Source: Bog-756 sp963725275 (lineage in GTDB: Bacteria; Actinomycetota; Acidimicrobiia; Acidimicrobiales; RAAP-2). From it: 64,000 nt of DNA. Positions 8,336-17,948 of the stretch are shown here, in pieces; the first letter of the stretch is position 1, and every line of letters starts with the position of its first letter. The position numbers and the translations under genes are program-made. The stretch lies in assembly GCA_963725275.1 (NCBI GenBank), contig CAVRXS010000007.1:642338-706337 (forward strand). Reading direction: 5' to 3'. The notes beneath the pieces are model-generated. The model had not been told where the DNA came from. It searched no databases and was given only the letters and a program-made list of their open reading frames with translations.

Positions 8336-10219
8336 TCAGTCCGTCATCGAGCGGCGGTGCCGGCGCCGGCTCCACTTGACGCCGTACATGGCATCGTCGG
8401 CCCGACTCAACAGCTTGGACGGATCGGTGTCCGGATTGTCGGCGAAGACGCCGCCGACCGAGGCCTCGGCGACGAGGGTCAGCCCTTCGATGCGGTAGGG
8501 CCGGGCCAACGCCTCCGAGATCCGCCCTCCGATCCGGAGCATCTCCTCCTCACCGCTCTCGATGTCGCAGACGATCACGAACTCGTCGCCACCCAGCCGG
8601 GCAACCGTGTCCGAGGGCCGGACGATGGCGGACAGCCGGCGGGCCACTGCGACGAGCATCTCGTCACCCACTTCGTGGCCGAGCTCGTCGTTGATCTCCT
8701 TGAACTCGTCGAGGTCGAGGAGGTAGACCGCAACCCCGGAGTGCTCGGCGCCGGACTGCCCCGGCTCGCCGGCCTCGACGCTGCGCGCGAGGCCGTCGAT
8801 GGCATCCTGGAGCCGCTCGGCCAGCAGGGCCCGGTTGGCCAGCCCGGTCAGGGGATCGTGGAGGGCCAGTTCGGCGAGGCGCTCCTCGTTGCGCTTCTGT
8901 TCGGTCACGTCGTGCATGGCCACGACCGCGCCGAGCTTCCAGCCGTCGTCGTCGAGAAGTGCCTGCCCGTTGACGCTCACCTTCCGCTGCCCGCCGTCGT
9001 CGGACTCGAGGAGGATCTCCACGTCGCGGAGACGCTCCCCCGACATTGCGAGGATCAGCGGATTGTCAGCCGGCTCGAGTGGCGAGCCGTCCGGTCGTCG
9101 CAGCCGACTGCTCGAGGGGAGCCGCCCCACCGGCTCTGCATCCCCCGTCAGGCCGTGGAGGCGCCGGGCCGCCGGATTGAACACGGTGATCCGTCCCTCG
9201 GCGTCGCAGGCCACGATGCCCTCGTCGAGGGTGTCGAGCAGGACCTGGAGGAAACGCTCCTCTTGGTGCAACGCGTAGGCCGCGGCGCGCTGACCAGTGA
9301 TGTCGCTGATCGAACCCACCGCTCCACCGATTGTGCCATCGGGCTCGATGATGGCCGCCGCGTTGACCCGGACCCACCGGGACGGCCCCTCGCGGTCGCG
9401 GAAGCCCAGCACGACGCCGACGACCCGGCGGCCCCGTCGCAAGCTCACCAGCACCGGGTGGTCTTCGTCGTCGACCGTCTCCCCGTCTTCGTCGAACAGA
9501 TCGAGCCCTTCGGCCCTCTGCAGTTGGAGCACGTCCAGAAGGCGTCGCCCGAGCAAGCGGATCCGGGGAACAGAGAAGAGCACCTCGAACGCCTCGTTGA
9601 CCCGGACGATGCGGCCGGCCGCGTCGACCATGATCAAACCGTCGGCGAGGGATTCGACGATGACGTCCTGGCGCCGGTCGACGGCGCGTACCCGCTGTTC
9701 GAGCCGCTTTCGCTCGGTGATGTTGCGGATGTTGAGCACGATCCCACCGATCGGATCGTCGAGGTGGTTGGCCGCGACCACCTCGAGGTCGATCGGGCTC
9801 CCGTCGGCACGAGTCGTCTCGAGCTCGAGCGAGAGGGAGAGCCGCCGTCGGGCCACCAAGTCGTCGAAGAGCGAGCGCACCGGGTCCACGCTGAACGAAT
9901 CGAGGAGCCGGAACGCGTCCTGGCCGATCGCGTTGCTGATGTCGTAGCCGAGCAGTGCTTCGGCCGACGCGCTCACGAAGAGGAACCGACCAACGGCTGA
10001 GACCACGGCCACCACGTCGAACTCGTGCTCCTCGAGTGTGCGGAACCGCGGTTCCCCCGTCGGCCCCGACCCGTTGCCCACAGAGGCCCCGTTCGTCGCC
10101 GCCGGGCCGGCGTCGGGCACCGGGAGCGGTGGGACCGCGACGCGCTGTTCCCCGTCGCCACTCAACGGAGGTGCCGCGGTTGCCTGCTCGGTGGCCCGGG
10201 GGGTCTGCTCCGCGCTCAT
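8336..10219 (-). CDS. Cytosolic diguanylate cyclase with multiple PAS domains
   Basis: The 627-residue protein has about three PAS-type modules (residues ~60-430: FVSASAEALLGYDISNAIGQ; LADGLIMVDAAGRIVRVNEAF; LDEGIVACDAEGRITVFNPAARRLHGL). A GGDEF domain with intact GGDEF at 543-547 follows. RPSD at 534-537, five residues before GGDEF, is the inhibitory c-di-GMP I-site. No transmembrane segment or EAL domain is seen, so it should make c-di-GMP in the cytosol under PAS control. The start is ATG 10217-10219, which overlaps the patA stop (ATGA); a longer in-frame start inside patA is less likely. Confidence 0.9.
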   Translation of the reverse strand: MSAEQTPRATEQATAAPPLSGDGEQRVAVPPLPVPDAGPAATNGASVGNGSGPTGEPRFRTLEEHEFDVVAVVSAVGRFLFVSASAEALLGYDISNAIGQDAFRLLDSFSVDPVRSLFDDLVARRRLSLSLELETTRADGSPIDLEVVAANHLDDPIGGIVLNIRNITERKRLEQRVRAVDRRQDVIVESLADGLIMVDAAGRIVRVNEAFEVLFSVPRIRLLGRRLLDVLQLQRAEGLDLFDEDGETVDDEDHPVLVSLRRGRRVVGVVLGFRDREGPSRWVRVNAAAIIEPDGTIGGAVGSISDITGQRAAAYALHQEERFLQVLLDTLDEGIVACDAEGRITVFNPAARRLHGLTGDAEPVGRLPSSSRLRRPDGSPLEPADNPLILAMSGERLRDVEILLESDDGGQRKVSVNGQALLDDDGWKLGAVVAMHDVTEQKRNEERLAELALHDPLTGLANRALLAERLQDAIDGLARSVEAGEPGQSGAEHSGVAVYLLDLDEFKEINDELGHEVGDEMLVAVARRLSAIVRPSDTVARLGGDEFVIVCDIESGEEEMLRIGGRISEALARPYRIEGLTLVAEASVGGVFADNPDTDPSKLLSRADDAMYGVKWSRRRHRRSMTD

Positions 10220-11136
10220 GCCGGTATCCCGTCCGCGGCACGTTCGGTCACCGGTCGGTCGACCAGCCACAGCGGTTGGAAGACGTGCCACTGTTCGGGG
10301 GCACGTCGGATGAGGCCCTCGAGTCGGGTGGCGACCTCCTGGGTCAGCCGGGCGACGTCGGCGCGCAGGGTGCCGGTCCGGGTCGTGTCGAGGGGCGGCT
10401 CGACCAGCGCCCGGTGGTCGCGTCCCGGTCCGCTGTAGACGGCCCCGGTGACCAGGACCGCGCCACTGCGGAGGGCCAGCGTGGCCGGACCCGCCGGCAT
10501 GGTGGTCGTCTCGCCGAAGAACTCGACCTCGATGCCGGTTCCCTCGATGTCGCGGTCACAGAGGAGGCCGACCAGGCCCCCGTTGCGCAGAGTGGTCATG
10601 AGGGTCCCACCCGACCGGTGGTCCAGTGGGACGACGGTCAGACCCATCTTGGCCCGCTGCTCGACGAAGTAGTCGAAGAGCTCAGGGGGTTCGAGGCGCT
10701 CGGCGACCGCCGTCATCGGCAGTCCCTGCGTGGCGAGAAAGGCACCCCCGTACTCCCAGCTCCCTATGTGCGGTAGCGCCATCACGACACCCTTGCCTCG
10801 GGCCATCCCTTCGTGCAGGTGGTGGAGGCCGTCGACGTACGTCCGCTGGACGATCTCGTCCGGCGGCGTGCTCCCGATCCTGGCCCCTTCTACCCAGTAT
10901 CGAGCGTAGGCCCGAAACGCGCGCCGTGCCCACTGATCGAGCAACTCGCTGTCGCCGGGCCCTCCGCCCACGACCCGGCGGAGGTTGACAGCGATCATCT
11001 CCCGGTGTTGGTGACGCACCCGGTAGAGGGCGTCCCCGACCACCGAGGCCACACCCAGCGCGACCGGCTCGGGCAGCGCCGCGATGCAGCGGCCGAGGGT
11101 CGTGTACGTCCGAAGCAGCAGACGCCCGTTGCTCAC
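10216..11136 (-). CDS. patA: PIM acyltransferase PatA-like (LpxL/HtrB family)
   Basis: This 306-residue lysophospholipid-type acyltransferase has the catalytic HX4E motif at His123/Glu128 (HIGSWEYGG), the LVGLLCDRDIEG block and FFGETTTMPAGPATLALRSGA. In mycobacteria PatA acylates the mannose of PIM1 using acyl-CoA at the inner membrane face. Its placement between pgsA and a PimA-like enzyme supports that role over lipid A biosynthesis, for which nothing else is seen. The stop overlaps the start of the GGDEF gene by 4 bases, giving translational coupling. Confidence 0.88.
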   Translation of the reverse strand: MSNGRLLLRTYTTLGRCIAALPEPVALGVASVVGDALYRVRHQHREMIAVNLRRVVGGGPGDSELLDQWARRAFRAYARYWVEGARIGSTPPDEIVQRTYVDGLHHLHEGMARGKGVVMALPHIGSWEYGGAFLATQGLPMTAVAERLEPPELFDYFVEQRAKMGLTVVPLDHRSGGTLMTTLRNGGLVGLLCDRDIEGTGIEVEFFGETTTMPAGPATLALRSGAVLVTGAVYSGPGRDHRALVEPPLDTTRTGTLRADVARLTQEVATRLEGLIRRAPEQWHVFQPLWLVDRPVTERAADGIPA

Positions 11137-11173
11137 CGGACCTCAGCCCCGAACGACGCGGTGGTGAGAACGT

Positions 11174-12055
11174 TCAGCCGTGACGGCGGCCGGCGCGCTG
11201 GCGGAATCCCTGGCGGGCATGCCTGGCCCTCCACGTCCGACCGGACCGGCTGGCCAGCTCCCCCTGTCGACGGGCACGCCAGCGTGAGGGGAACGACGAA
11301 CCGGTGCGTCCGCCGATCCTGGCACTGGCCCGGGGACGCCGCGTACGCCGGACGGTCGCCTGAGCCGCCGGTGGCTCGGCCAGGTGCCAGACCCTGACGA
11401 ACCGCCCGGCCGCTGTGGCCAGGGTGAGGGCGAGCATGACCCAGAGCACCGGGACGAGGAACGAGGCAGAGATGAACCCGATGCCGAGGAGGATCATGCG
11501 CTCGGCCCGTTCCATGAGCCCACCCTTGGCGGAGATGCCCAACGACTCGGCCTTGGCGCGCTGGTACGAGACGAGCGAGGTCGCTCCGAGGATGGCGAAG
11601 GGCAACAGCGCCAGGTGCCCGGGATGGGTCGCCTCGAGGTACCAGGCCACGCCGCCGAGGATGAGCGCGTCCGACACCCGGTCGGTGACCGAGTCGAAGA
11701 AGGCCCCCCGCACCGACGAGGTGCCCGACGCCTTGGCAACCGGGCCGTCGAGCAGGTCGTGCAGACCGGTCAGGATCAGCAGGACGATCGCCAGGTGCAG
11801 ATGGCCGGATCCGACCGCCACCGCGGTGGCCGCTGCCGAGATGAGGCCGGTGGCCGTCAACACATCGGCGGTCACCCCCATCCGATGCAGCTTTCGCCCG
11901 ACGGGTCCGGTCCCCCGGTCCACCGCCACGCGCCATCGCCCGTCGAACATCGGTTCCTCCAGAAGGTCCAGCTCAGCGTACCACCTGGTCGCTCGCGACC
12001 CCGCGCTCCGTCCGGGGCGCGGACGGCGGTCGCGTCGGGCCCGCGCGGTGGTCAC
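11174..12055 (-). CDS. pgsA: CDP-alcohol phosphatidyltransferase, probable phosphatidylinositol-phosphate synthase
   Basis: The 293-residue membrane enzyme carries the CDP-alcohol phosphotransferase signature DLLDGPVAK-x8-GAFFDSVTD, followed by several hydrophobic helices. In mycobacteria the equivalent PgsA joins CDP-diacylglycerol and inositol phosphate before PIM synthesis. Two oddities: the usual Arg of the motif is Lys (AK for AR), and residues after about 228 form a very Arg-rich tail (~65 residues) not typical of the family, so a C-terminal frame error is possible. The GTG start at 12053-12055 overlaps the HIT stop (GTGA). Confidence 0.85.
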   Translation of the reverse strand: MTTARARRDRRPRPGRSAGSRATRWYAELDLLEEPMFDGRWRVAVDRGTGPVGRKLHRMGVTADVLTATGLISAAATAVAVGSGHLHLAIVLLILTGLHDLLDGPVAKASGTSSVRGAFFDSVTDRVSDALILGGVAWYLEATHPGHLALLPFAILGATSLVSYQRAKAESLGISAKGGLMERAERMILLGIGFISASFLVPVLWVMLALTLATAAGRFVRVWHLAEPPAAQATVRRTRRPRASARIGGRTGSSFPSRWRARRQGELASRSGRTWRARHARQGFRQRAGRRHG

Positions 12056-12606
12056 ACAGCGTCCGGTGGCCAGGCGGCCTGCAGGCGCTCCCAGCTCGAG
12101 GCCAGGGTCTCCGGCAGCACCCGGGTGTCGGACACCGCGGTCATGAAGTTGGTGTCACCCACCCAGCGGGGCACGGCATGCAGGTGCAGATGCTGCGGGA
12201 TGCCCGCCCCCGCGGCCTTCCCGAGGTTGGCCCCGAGGTTGACTCCCTCCGGGTGGTAGGCCGCTTCGAGCGCGGCCACCCCGAGGCGGAGTGCCCACCA
12301 CAGCTCGGTGCCTTCGGCGTCGGTCAACTCGGCCAGTGTCCTGACGTGCCGGAGCGGGACGGCCATGAGGTGCCCGCTCGCGTAGGGGTAGGCGTTGAGC
12401 ACGAGCAGCGTGGTGGCGCCCACCCAGAGCACGCCGTTGTCGACCGACGGTGGGCCACTCGCTGCGATCCGGCAGAAGACACAGTGATCGGGTCCACCCG
12501 GATCAGCCGCAGCGGCCACGTTCCGGTCGCCCTCGCCGCCCGTGGCCCCGCCCGCACCCGTCACGTACGGGGCTCGCCAGCCCGCCCACAGTCGGTCGAG
12601 GGTCAC
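12052..12606 (-). CDS. HIT family hydrolase/phosphorylase (Ap4A-type)
   Basis: The 184-residue protein has the histidine triad QHLHLHAVPRW (His139, 141, 143) and an N-terminal CVFCRIA pair (Cys42, Cys45) likely to bind zinc. It resembles the HIT protein between thrS and pgsA in mycobacteria, characterised there as a diadenosine tetraphosphate phosphorylase. Its start is GTG 12604-12606, overlapping the thrS stop (GTGA). ThrRS can make Ap4A as a side product, so the coupling may be functional, which is inference. Confidence 0.88.
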   Translation of the reverse strand: MTLDRLWAGWRAPYVTGAGGATGGEGDRNVAAAADPGGPDHCVFCRIAASGPPSVDNGVLWVGATTLLVLNAYPYASGHLMAVPLRHVRTLAELTDAEGTELWWALRLGVAALEAAYHPEGVNLGANLGKAAGAGIPQHLHLHAVPRWVGDTNFMTAVSDTRVLPETLASSWERLQAAWPPDAV

Positions 12607-14607
12607 GCGCCGGTGGTCGAGCCCGACGATTCGGGCAGTCGCCGCTCGGCGATCTCGCGTTCGAGGGCCTCGGTGAAGTCCGTGACCGGGACGCCCCGCA
12701 CCGGGCGGTCGCTCCCCCGCCGGTTGACCCCGACGGTGCCGGCCGCGACATCGTCGTCGCCGACAACGAGGATGTAGGGCGTCTTGAGCAGCTTTGCCCG
12801 ACGGATCCGGGCGGACAGCGGTTCGTCGGCCGGCTCGAGTCCCACCCGCACCCCGACCGCGGCGAGACGCGCTGCGACCTTGTCGGCGTACCCCTGATGG
12901 TCGTCCCGCACGCCGAGGACCCGCACCTGCTCCGGTGCCAACCAGGTGGGCAGTGCCCCGGCGTAGTGCTCCAACAGGATGGCGAAGAACCGCTCCACCG
13001 AGCCGAACAGCGCGCGGTGGATCATGATCGGCAGGTGGCGGGCATTGTCGGACCCGATGTACTCGGCGGCGAACCGGCGGGGCGTCTGGAAGTCGAGCTG
13101 GATCGTCGACATCTGGTGGGTCCTGCCGATGGCGTCCTTGGCCTGCACGGAGATCTTGGGCCCGTAGAAGGCGCCGCCGCCCTCGTCGAGCACCAGCTCG
13201 AGGCCGATCCCGAGCGCCGAGCTTCGGAGGGCCTCGGTGGCCTCGTCCCACTCCTCGACCGTCCCGACCGCCTTGCCCTCCGGACGGGTCGAGAGCTCGA
13301 GGAAGAAGTCCTCGAGGCCGTAGTCGCGGAGCACCGAGAGCACGAAGGTCAGCGTCGAGTGGAGCTCGTCGGCCATCTGCTCCCGGGTGCAGAAGATGTG
13401 CGCATCGTCCTGGGTCATCCCTCGTACCCGGGTCAGACCGTGCACCACGCCCGACTTCTCGTACCGGTAGACGGCGCCGAATTCGAACAGCCGGAGCGGT
13501 AGCTCGCGGTACGAGCGCTGGCGGCTCTTGAAGATGAGGACATGGAACGGGCAGTTCATCGGCTTGAGGTAGTAGCGCTGCCCGCCGTCGAGCTCCATGG
13601 GCGGGAACATCCCCTCGGCGAACCACTCGAGGTGCCCGGAGGTCTCGAACAGCTCGGACTTGGTGATGTGGGGCGTGTTGACGAACTCGTACCCCGCCGC
13701 AACGTGGCGCTGGCGCGAGTAGTCCTCCATCAGGCGGCGGATCGTTCCGCCCTTCGGGTGGAAGACCGGCAGTCCCGACCCGATCTCCTCCGGGAACGAG
13801 AACAGGTCGAGCTCCGCCCCGAGCTTGCGATGGTCGCGCCGCTCGGCCTCCGCGAGGAGCCGGAGGTGTTCGGCCGAGCGCGGCGTCCGACTCCCAGGCG
13901 GTGCCGTAGATGCGCTGGAGCTGCTGGCGCTTCTCGTCGCCGCGCCAGTAGGCGCCCGCGACCCGCTGGAGGGCGAAGTGGCCCAGCCGGCCGGTGCTCG
14001 GCACGTGGGGCCCACGGCACAGGTCGGTGAACGCGGGCGGGTTCCGGTAGACCGAGACCGCCGCCCCGTTCGCGCCCGCGCCCGAGGCGTCGACCTCGTC
14101 GCTGCCGGCGGCCACCGCCTCGATGATCTCGCGCTTGAACGGCTGGTCGGCGAAGAGGGCCAGACCCTCTCCGATCGAGTGCTCCTCGCGCACGAAGGGC
14201 TGGTCCTCGGCCATGATCGCCCGCATCTCGGTGGCCACCCGCCCGAGATCCTCATCGCTGAAGTGGGCCCCGCCCGGCAGTTCGAAGTCGTAGTAGAAGC
14301 CGTCCTCGATCACCGGGCCGATGGCGTAGTGCGCGCCAGGCCAGAGCCGCAGGACCGCCTGGGCGAGCACATGGGCGGTCGAGTGGCGCAGTACCTCGCG
14401 GCCGAGGGGCGAATCGGCAGTCACGACGGTCACCTCGGCTCCGTCGGGCACGACCGACGACAGGTCCACCGGTACGCCGTCGAAGGTGGCGGCGATCGCG
14501 GCCTTGGCGAGACGCGGACCGATCGCGGCGGCGAGGTCGAGCGCGGTGGCGCCCTCCTCGAGCTCCTTGGTCGAGCCATCGGGGAGTCGGACGCTGACGG
14601 CTGCCAT
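12603..14607 (-). CDS. thrS: Threonyl-tRNA synthetase (one frameshift)
   Basis: The protein has an N-terminal TGS domain (MAAVSVRLPDGSTKELEEGATALDLA), the second additional domain (LRHSTAHVLAQAVLRLWPG) and the class II catalytic core with motif 2 (HGLTRVRGMTQDDAHIFC) and motif 3 (GSVERFFAILLEHYAGALPTWLAP). A C-terminal anticodon-binding domain follows. The frame is broken once at about 13872-13876: deleting one G of CGGCCG restores DAALAEHLRLL. As thrS is normally essential, this is almost surely a sequence error. It heads the thrS-HIT-pgsA-patA operon. Confidence 0.95.
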
Positions 14608-14716
14608 TGGTGTGCCTTTCTCCGAGCTTCGGCGTCGACGGTGTCCGAGTGGGACGTGCGGCACGCCCCCGACGGTGGACCGGGCCGGCCGCTGCACCGA
14701 TCCGATCGAGACGGTG

Positions 14717-15870
14717 CTACAGGGTAACGCCCAGCAACGTTGCCCCACGGACGACCGGGCGGCCGGCGGCCGCCTGCGTGTCGAGGGCCTCGAGGGCGGC
14801 CGGGGTGTCGAGGTCGTCGTCGAGGGCGGCACGCACCAGCGTGAGCCCGTCCTCCTCGGGCCCGGATCCGTCCCCGGCGCCGCGCCAGGCGGCGAGGCGG
14901 GTGGCCGCACGGGCCAGATCGGCGTCGGACCACTCCCAGTCGGGCCGGTAGTGGTGGGAGAGCAGGGCCAACCGGACGACCGCCGGCTCCCACTCCTTCA
15001 GCAGGTCGCCCACGAAGACCAGGTTGCCGAGGGACTTCGACATCTTGGTGCCGTCGAGGCCCACGAGACCGACGTGGAGCCAGTGGCGCACGAAACGGGT
15101 CCCGGTCACCGACTCCGACTGGGCCGCCTCGCACTCGTGATGGGGGAAGATCAGGTCGCGCCCACCACCGTGGACGTCGACGGTCTCGCCGAGCTCCCGC
15201 AGGGCCAGGGCCGAGCACTCGATGTGCCAGCCCGGCCGACCGGGCCCCCAGCGCGACTCCCACGACGGCTCGTCGGCGAGCGGACGGCTGCCACAGGACG
15301 AAGTCGAGCGGGTGTCGCTTGTTCGGGTCGTCCGGGTTGCCACCGTGCTCGGCGGCCAGGGCCAGCATGGCGTCCCGTCCGAGATGGCTGACCTCGCCGA
15401 ACCGGGGGAAGGTGGTCACGTCGAAGTAGACCGCACCGCCGGCCTGGTAGGCGTGGCCGGACTCGAGCACCGTACCGATGAGCGTGAGGATCTCGGGGAT
15501 GGCCGAGGTGGCCCGGGGCTCGGACCACGCCGGGAGGAGGCCGAGCGCGGCCATGTCGGCGTCGAAGCGGGCCATCTCCTCGGCCGCCAGGTCGAGGTAG
15601 TGGACGCCGAGCTCGCGGGCCTTGCGCAGGATGTCGTCGTCGACGTCGGTGACGTTGCGGACGCACCGGGTGCTCGTGGCCGAGATCGCGCAGCCGGCGC
15701 TGGAGGATGTCGAAGGTCAGGTAGACCTGCGCGTGTCCGAGGTGGGCCGAGTCGTACGGGGTGATCCCGCAGGAGTAGATCGTCACGAGGGGACCGGCCT
15801 CGAGCGGGACGACCTCCCGGCGGGCTGTGTCGTAGAGGCGGATCACCGGCGGTCGATCCGGCTCGCTCAC
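14717..15870 (-). CDS. mshC: Mycothiol ligase MshC (two frameshifts)
   Basis: MshC ligates cysteine to GlcN-inositol in mycothiol synthesis. The CysRS-like fold shows CGITPYDSAHLGHA (the HIGH motif in the form typical of MshC; CysS has CGPTVY) and DGTKMSKSLGN (KMSKS). Three frames must be joined: a change near 15665-15675 restores RNVTDVDDDILRKARELGVHY, and one near 15280-15287 restores WQPSLADEPSWES. Each is consistent with one extra base. The GTG start at 15868-15870 overlaps the npdG stop. Length after repair (about 384 aa) is slightly short of the usual ~410. Confidence 0.88.
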
Positions 15871-16523
15871 CCGAGTCCGGTCAGCCGTACGGCTGCGTGC
15901 ACCTTGTGGCGGATGTTGACCGAGATGAGCACGGCGGTGAACGCCTCGATGGCGGCGGCCTGCGACGAGGCTCCCGGCGTCGACGCCACGCAGCCCGTCG
16001 ATGCGGTCGACCAACGCGACCGTGGCCGCGGTGGCCTCGGCGTGGTCCGAGCAGACGAGGACGTCGGCGTCCATCGGCGTGGTCAGCTGCTCCATCTCCG
16101 ATGCCGGCAGGTGGTGGAAGGCGGCGGAGACCAGGGCCTCGGGCAGCGCGGCCTGGAGGGTGGCGGCCATCGAGCCCCGGGGCGGGATCAGGGCCAGGAA
16201 CTCCTTCCCTTCCTTGACCAGGGCGTTGACCATCGAGACGACCACCTTGCCCGAGAGCGCGGCAGCAAGCGGGGTGACCGTGGCGACGAGCCCGTCCCAC
16301 GGGGTGGCCACGACGACCAACTCGGCGGAGGCGGCCTCCTCGTTGGACGCCCCGCTGATCGGACAGGGCGCGGTCGCGCCACGAATCGACGAGTCCGGCG
16401 GCCACACCGGTGGCCCGCTGCTGCGTCACGGGATCCGATGACGACCTCGTCGCCGGCGGCAGCGAGGCGGACGGCCAGGCCGCGCCCCGCCGGACCGGTC
16501 CCTCCCAGGATTCCGATGCGCAT
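15867..16523 (-). CDS. npdG: F420H2:NADP oxidoreductase NpdG-like (about three frameshifts)
   Basis: The N-terminus MRIGILGGTGPAGRGLAVRLAAAGDEVVIGSRD is the NADP-binding Rossmann start typical of F420-dependent NADP oxidoreductases. The middle reads AELVVVATPWDGLVATVTPLAAALSGKVVVSMVNALVKEG and the C-terminus AAAIEAFTAVLISVNIRHKVHAAVRLTGLG. Frame joins are needed near 16425, 16366 and 15965. It would exchange hydride between F420H2 and NADP+. The stop overlaps the mshC start by 4 bases. The LLM oxidoreductase at 37.5 kb supports F420 use in this organism. Confidence 0.82.
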
Positions 16524-16585
16524 CGCCCTACCCTTGCACACCGCCCACGGGGCCAGGACCGGGGGCCCGGCTACCCTGTGCGCGC

Positions 16586-17374
16586 ATGGGACTCCTCGAC
16601 GGAAAGCGGATCCTCGTCACCGGCGTGCTCACCGACGCGTCGCTGGCCTTCGCCGTGGCGCGCTCGGCGCAGGAGCAGGGGGCCGAGGTCGTGCTGTCGG
16701 GCGCGGGACGCGGGCTCTCCCTGACCAGGCGTACCGCCCGCAAGCTGCCCACCGAGGTCGACGTGCTCGAGATCGACGTGACCGAGCCCGAGCAGCTCGC
16801 GGGAGCCGGCGCCCGACTGGCCGAGCGGTGGGACCGGTTCGACGGCCTGCTGCACGCGATCGGCTTTGCGCCACCCGAATGCCTCGGCGGCGACATGTTC
16901 CAGGCCAACTGGGACGAGGTCCAGGTCGCGCTCCACGTGTCCACTTACTCGCTCAAGGCGCTGGTCGAGGTGTTCCGTCCGCTGCTGGTGGCGGCCGGAG
17001 CGGACGGCCGGCCCGGGGCGTCGGTGGTCGGGTTGGACTTCGACGCCACGGTGGCCTGGCCCGCCTACGACTGGATGGGTGTCTCGAAGGCCGCCCTCGA
17101 GTCGCTCTCCCGGTACCTGGCACGCGACCTCGGGCCCGAGCGGATCCGGGTCAACCTGGTGGCCGCAGGACCGGTCAAGACGATGGCGGCCAAGTCGATC
17201 CCCGGCTTCTCGACCTTCGAGGAGACCTGGGCCGACCGGGCACCGCTCGGGTGGGACGTGCTCGACGCCGAGGTCGTGGCACGGGCGTGCGTCGCGCTGC
17301 TGTCCGATCTCCTGCCAATGACCACCGGAGAGATCCTCCACGTCGACGGCGGCATCCACGCCGTGGGCGCCTGA
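16586..17374 (+). CDS. fabI: Enoyl-ACP reductase (FabI/InhA type)
   Basis: The 262-residue SDR-fold reductase of fatty-acid elongation begins MGLLDGKRILVTGVLTDASLAFAVA, the FabI-type nucleotide site. It carries the active-site YDWMGVSK (Tyr-x6-Lys) and the VDGGIHAVGA end. FabI reduces the trans-2-enoyl-ACP double bond with NADH. It is divergent from npdG (62 bases) and 10 bases upstream of a small NTF2-like gene. No frameshift is seen even though genes on both sides are disrupted. Confidence 0.93.
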   Translation: MGLLDGKRILVTGVLTDASLAFAVARSAQEQGAEVVLSGAGRGLSLTRRTARKLPTEVDVLEIDVTEPEQLAGAGARLAERWDRFDGLLHAIGFAPPECLGGDMFQANWDEVQVALHVSTYSLKALVEVFRPLLVAAGADGRPGASVVGLDFDATVAWPAYDWMGVSKAALESLSRYLARDLGPERIRVNLVAAGPVKTMAAKSIPGFSTFEETWADRAPLGWDVLDAEVVARACVALLSDLLPMTTGEILHVDGGIHAVGA

Positions 17375-17384
17375 CGGGACCGCC

Positions 17385-17840
17385 ATGACCGACGCCGCCA
17401 CCGCCATCCACAATCTGCTCTTCCGGTACGCGGAGCTCATCGACAGCGGCGACTTCGAGGGATTGGCCGAACTCCTCGGGGGTGCGGCCATCGGATCGGG
17501 TGACACAGGTCCGACCCTCACCGGGCACGACGCGGTGCTGGACATGTTCACCTCGACGACCCGGCGCTATCCCGACGGCACCCCGGGCACCAAGCACGTG
17601 ACCACCAACGTCATCCTCGAGGTCGACGTGCAGTCGGGCACTGCGGCGACCCGGTCCTACTGGACCGTGCTCCAGGCGGTGCCGGGCCTGCCGCTCCAGC
17701 CGATCCTGGCCGGTCGCTACCACGACCGGTTCGCGTGCCAAAGCGGGTCATGGCACTTCACCGAGCGCCGGTACGTCATCGACCTCGTGGGCGACCTGAG
17801 CCACCACATGCTCGGCCCGCTACCGACAACCGGGCCCTGA
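17385..17840 (+). CDS. NTF2-like/SnoaL-type protein
   Basis: The 151-residue protein has a SnoaL-4/NTF2-like cone fold signature: N-terminal helix IHNLLFRYAELIDSGDFEGLAELL, GHDAVLDMF, KHVTTNVILEVD and GRYHDRFACQSGSWHFTERRYVIDLVGDL. Such proteins include dehydratases, isomerases and ring-hydroxylation beta-like subunits, and many are uncharacterised. It follows fabI by 10 bases and is probably cotranscribed. Function is unknown. Confidence 0.8.
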   Translation: MTDAATAIHNLLFRYAELIDSGDFEGLAELLGGAAIGSGDTGPTLTGHDAVLDMFTSTTRRYPDGTPGTKHVTTNVILEVDVQSGTAATRSYWTVLQAVPGLPLQPILAGRYHDRFACQSGSWHFTERRYVIDLVGDLSHHMLGPLPTTGP

Positions 17841-17948
17841 GGCCCGGCCAGGGCGCGCGTCGGCCTTGACCCGCCTGACCACGCCCACCTACGTTCGGCT
17901 CCACCGCCGCCAGCCAGATCGGTGGTGGGACGACCAAAGGGGACCTCG

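Noticed and set aside
12052..14910. Single 952-codon minus-strand frame joining the thrS N-terminus to the HIT protein
   Set aside because: The middle is an out-of-frame read of thrS after a one-base insertion. The real genes are thrS (12603-14607) and the HIT gene (12052-12606).
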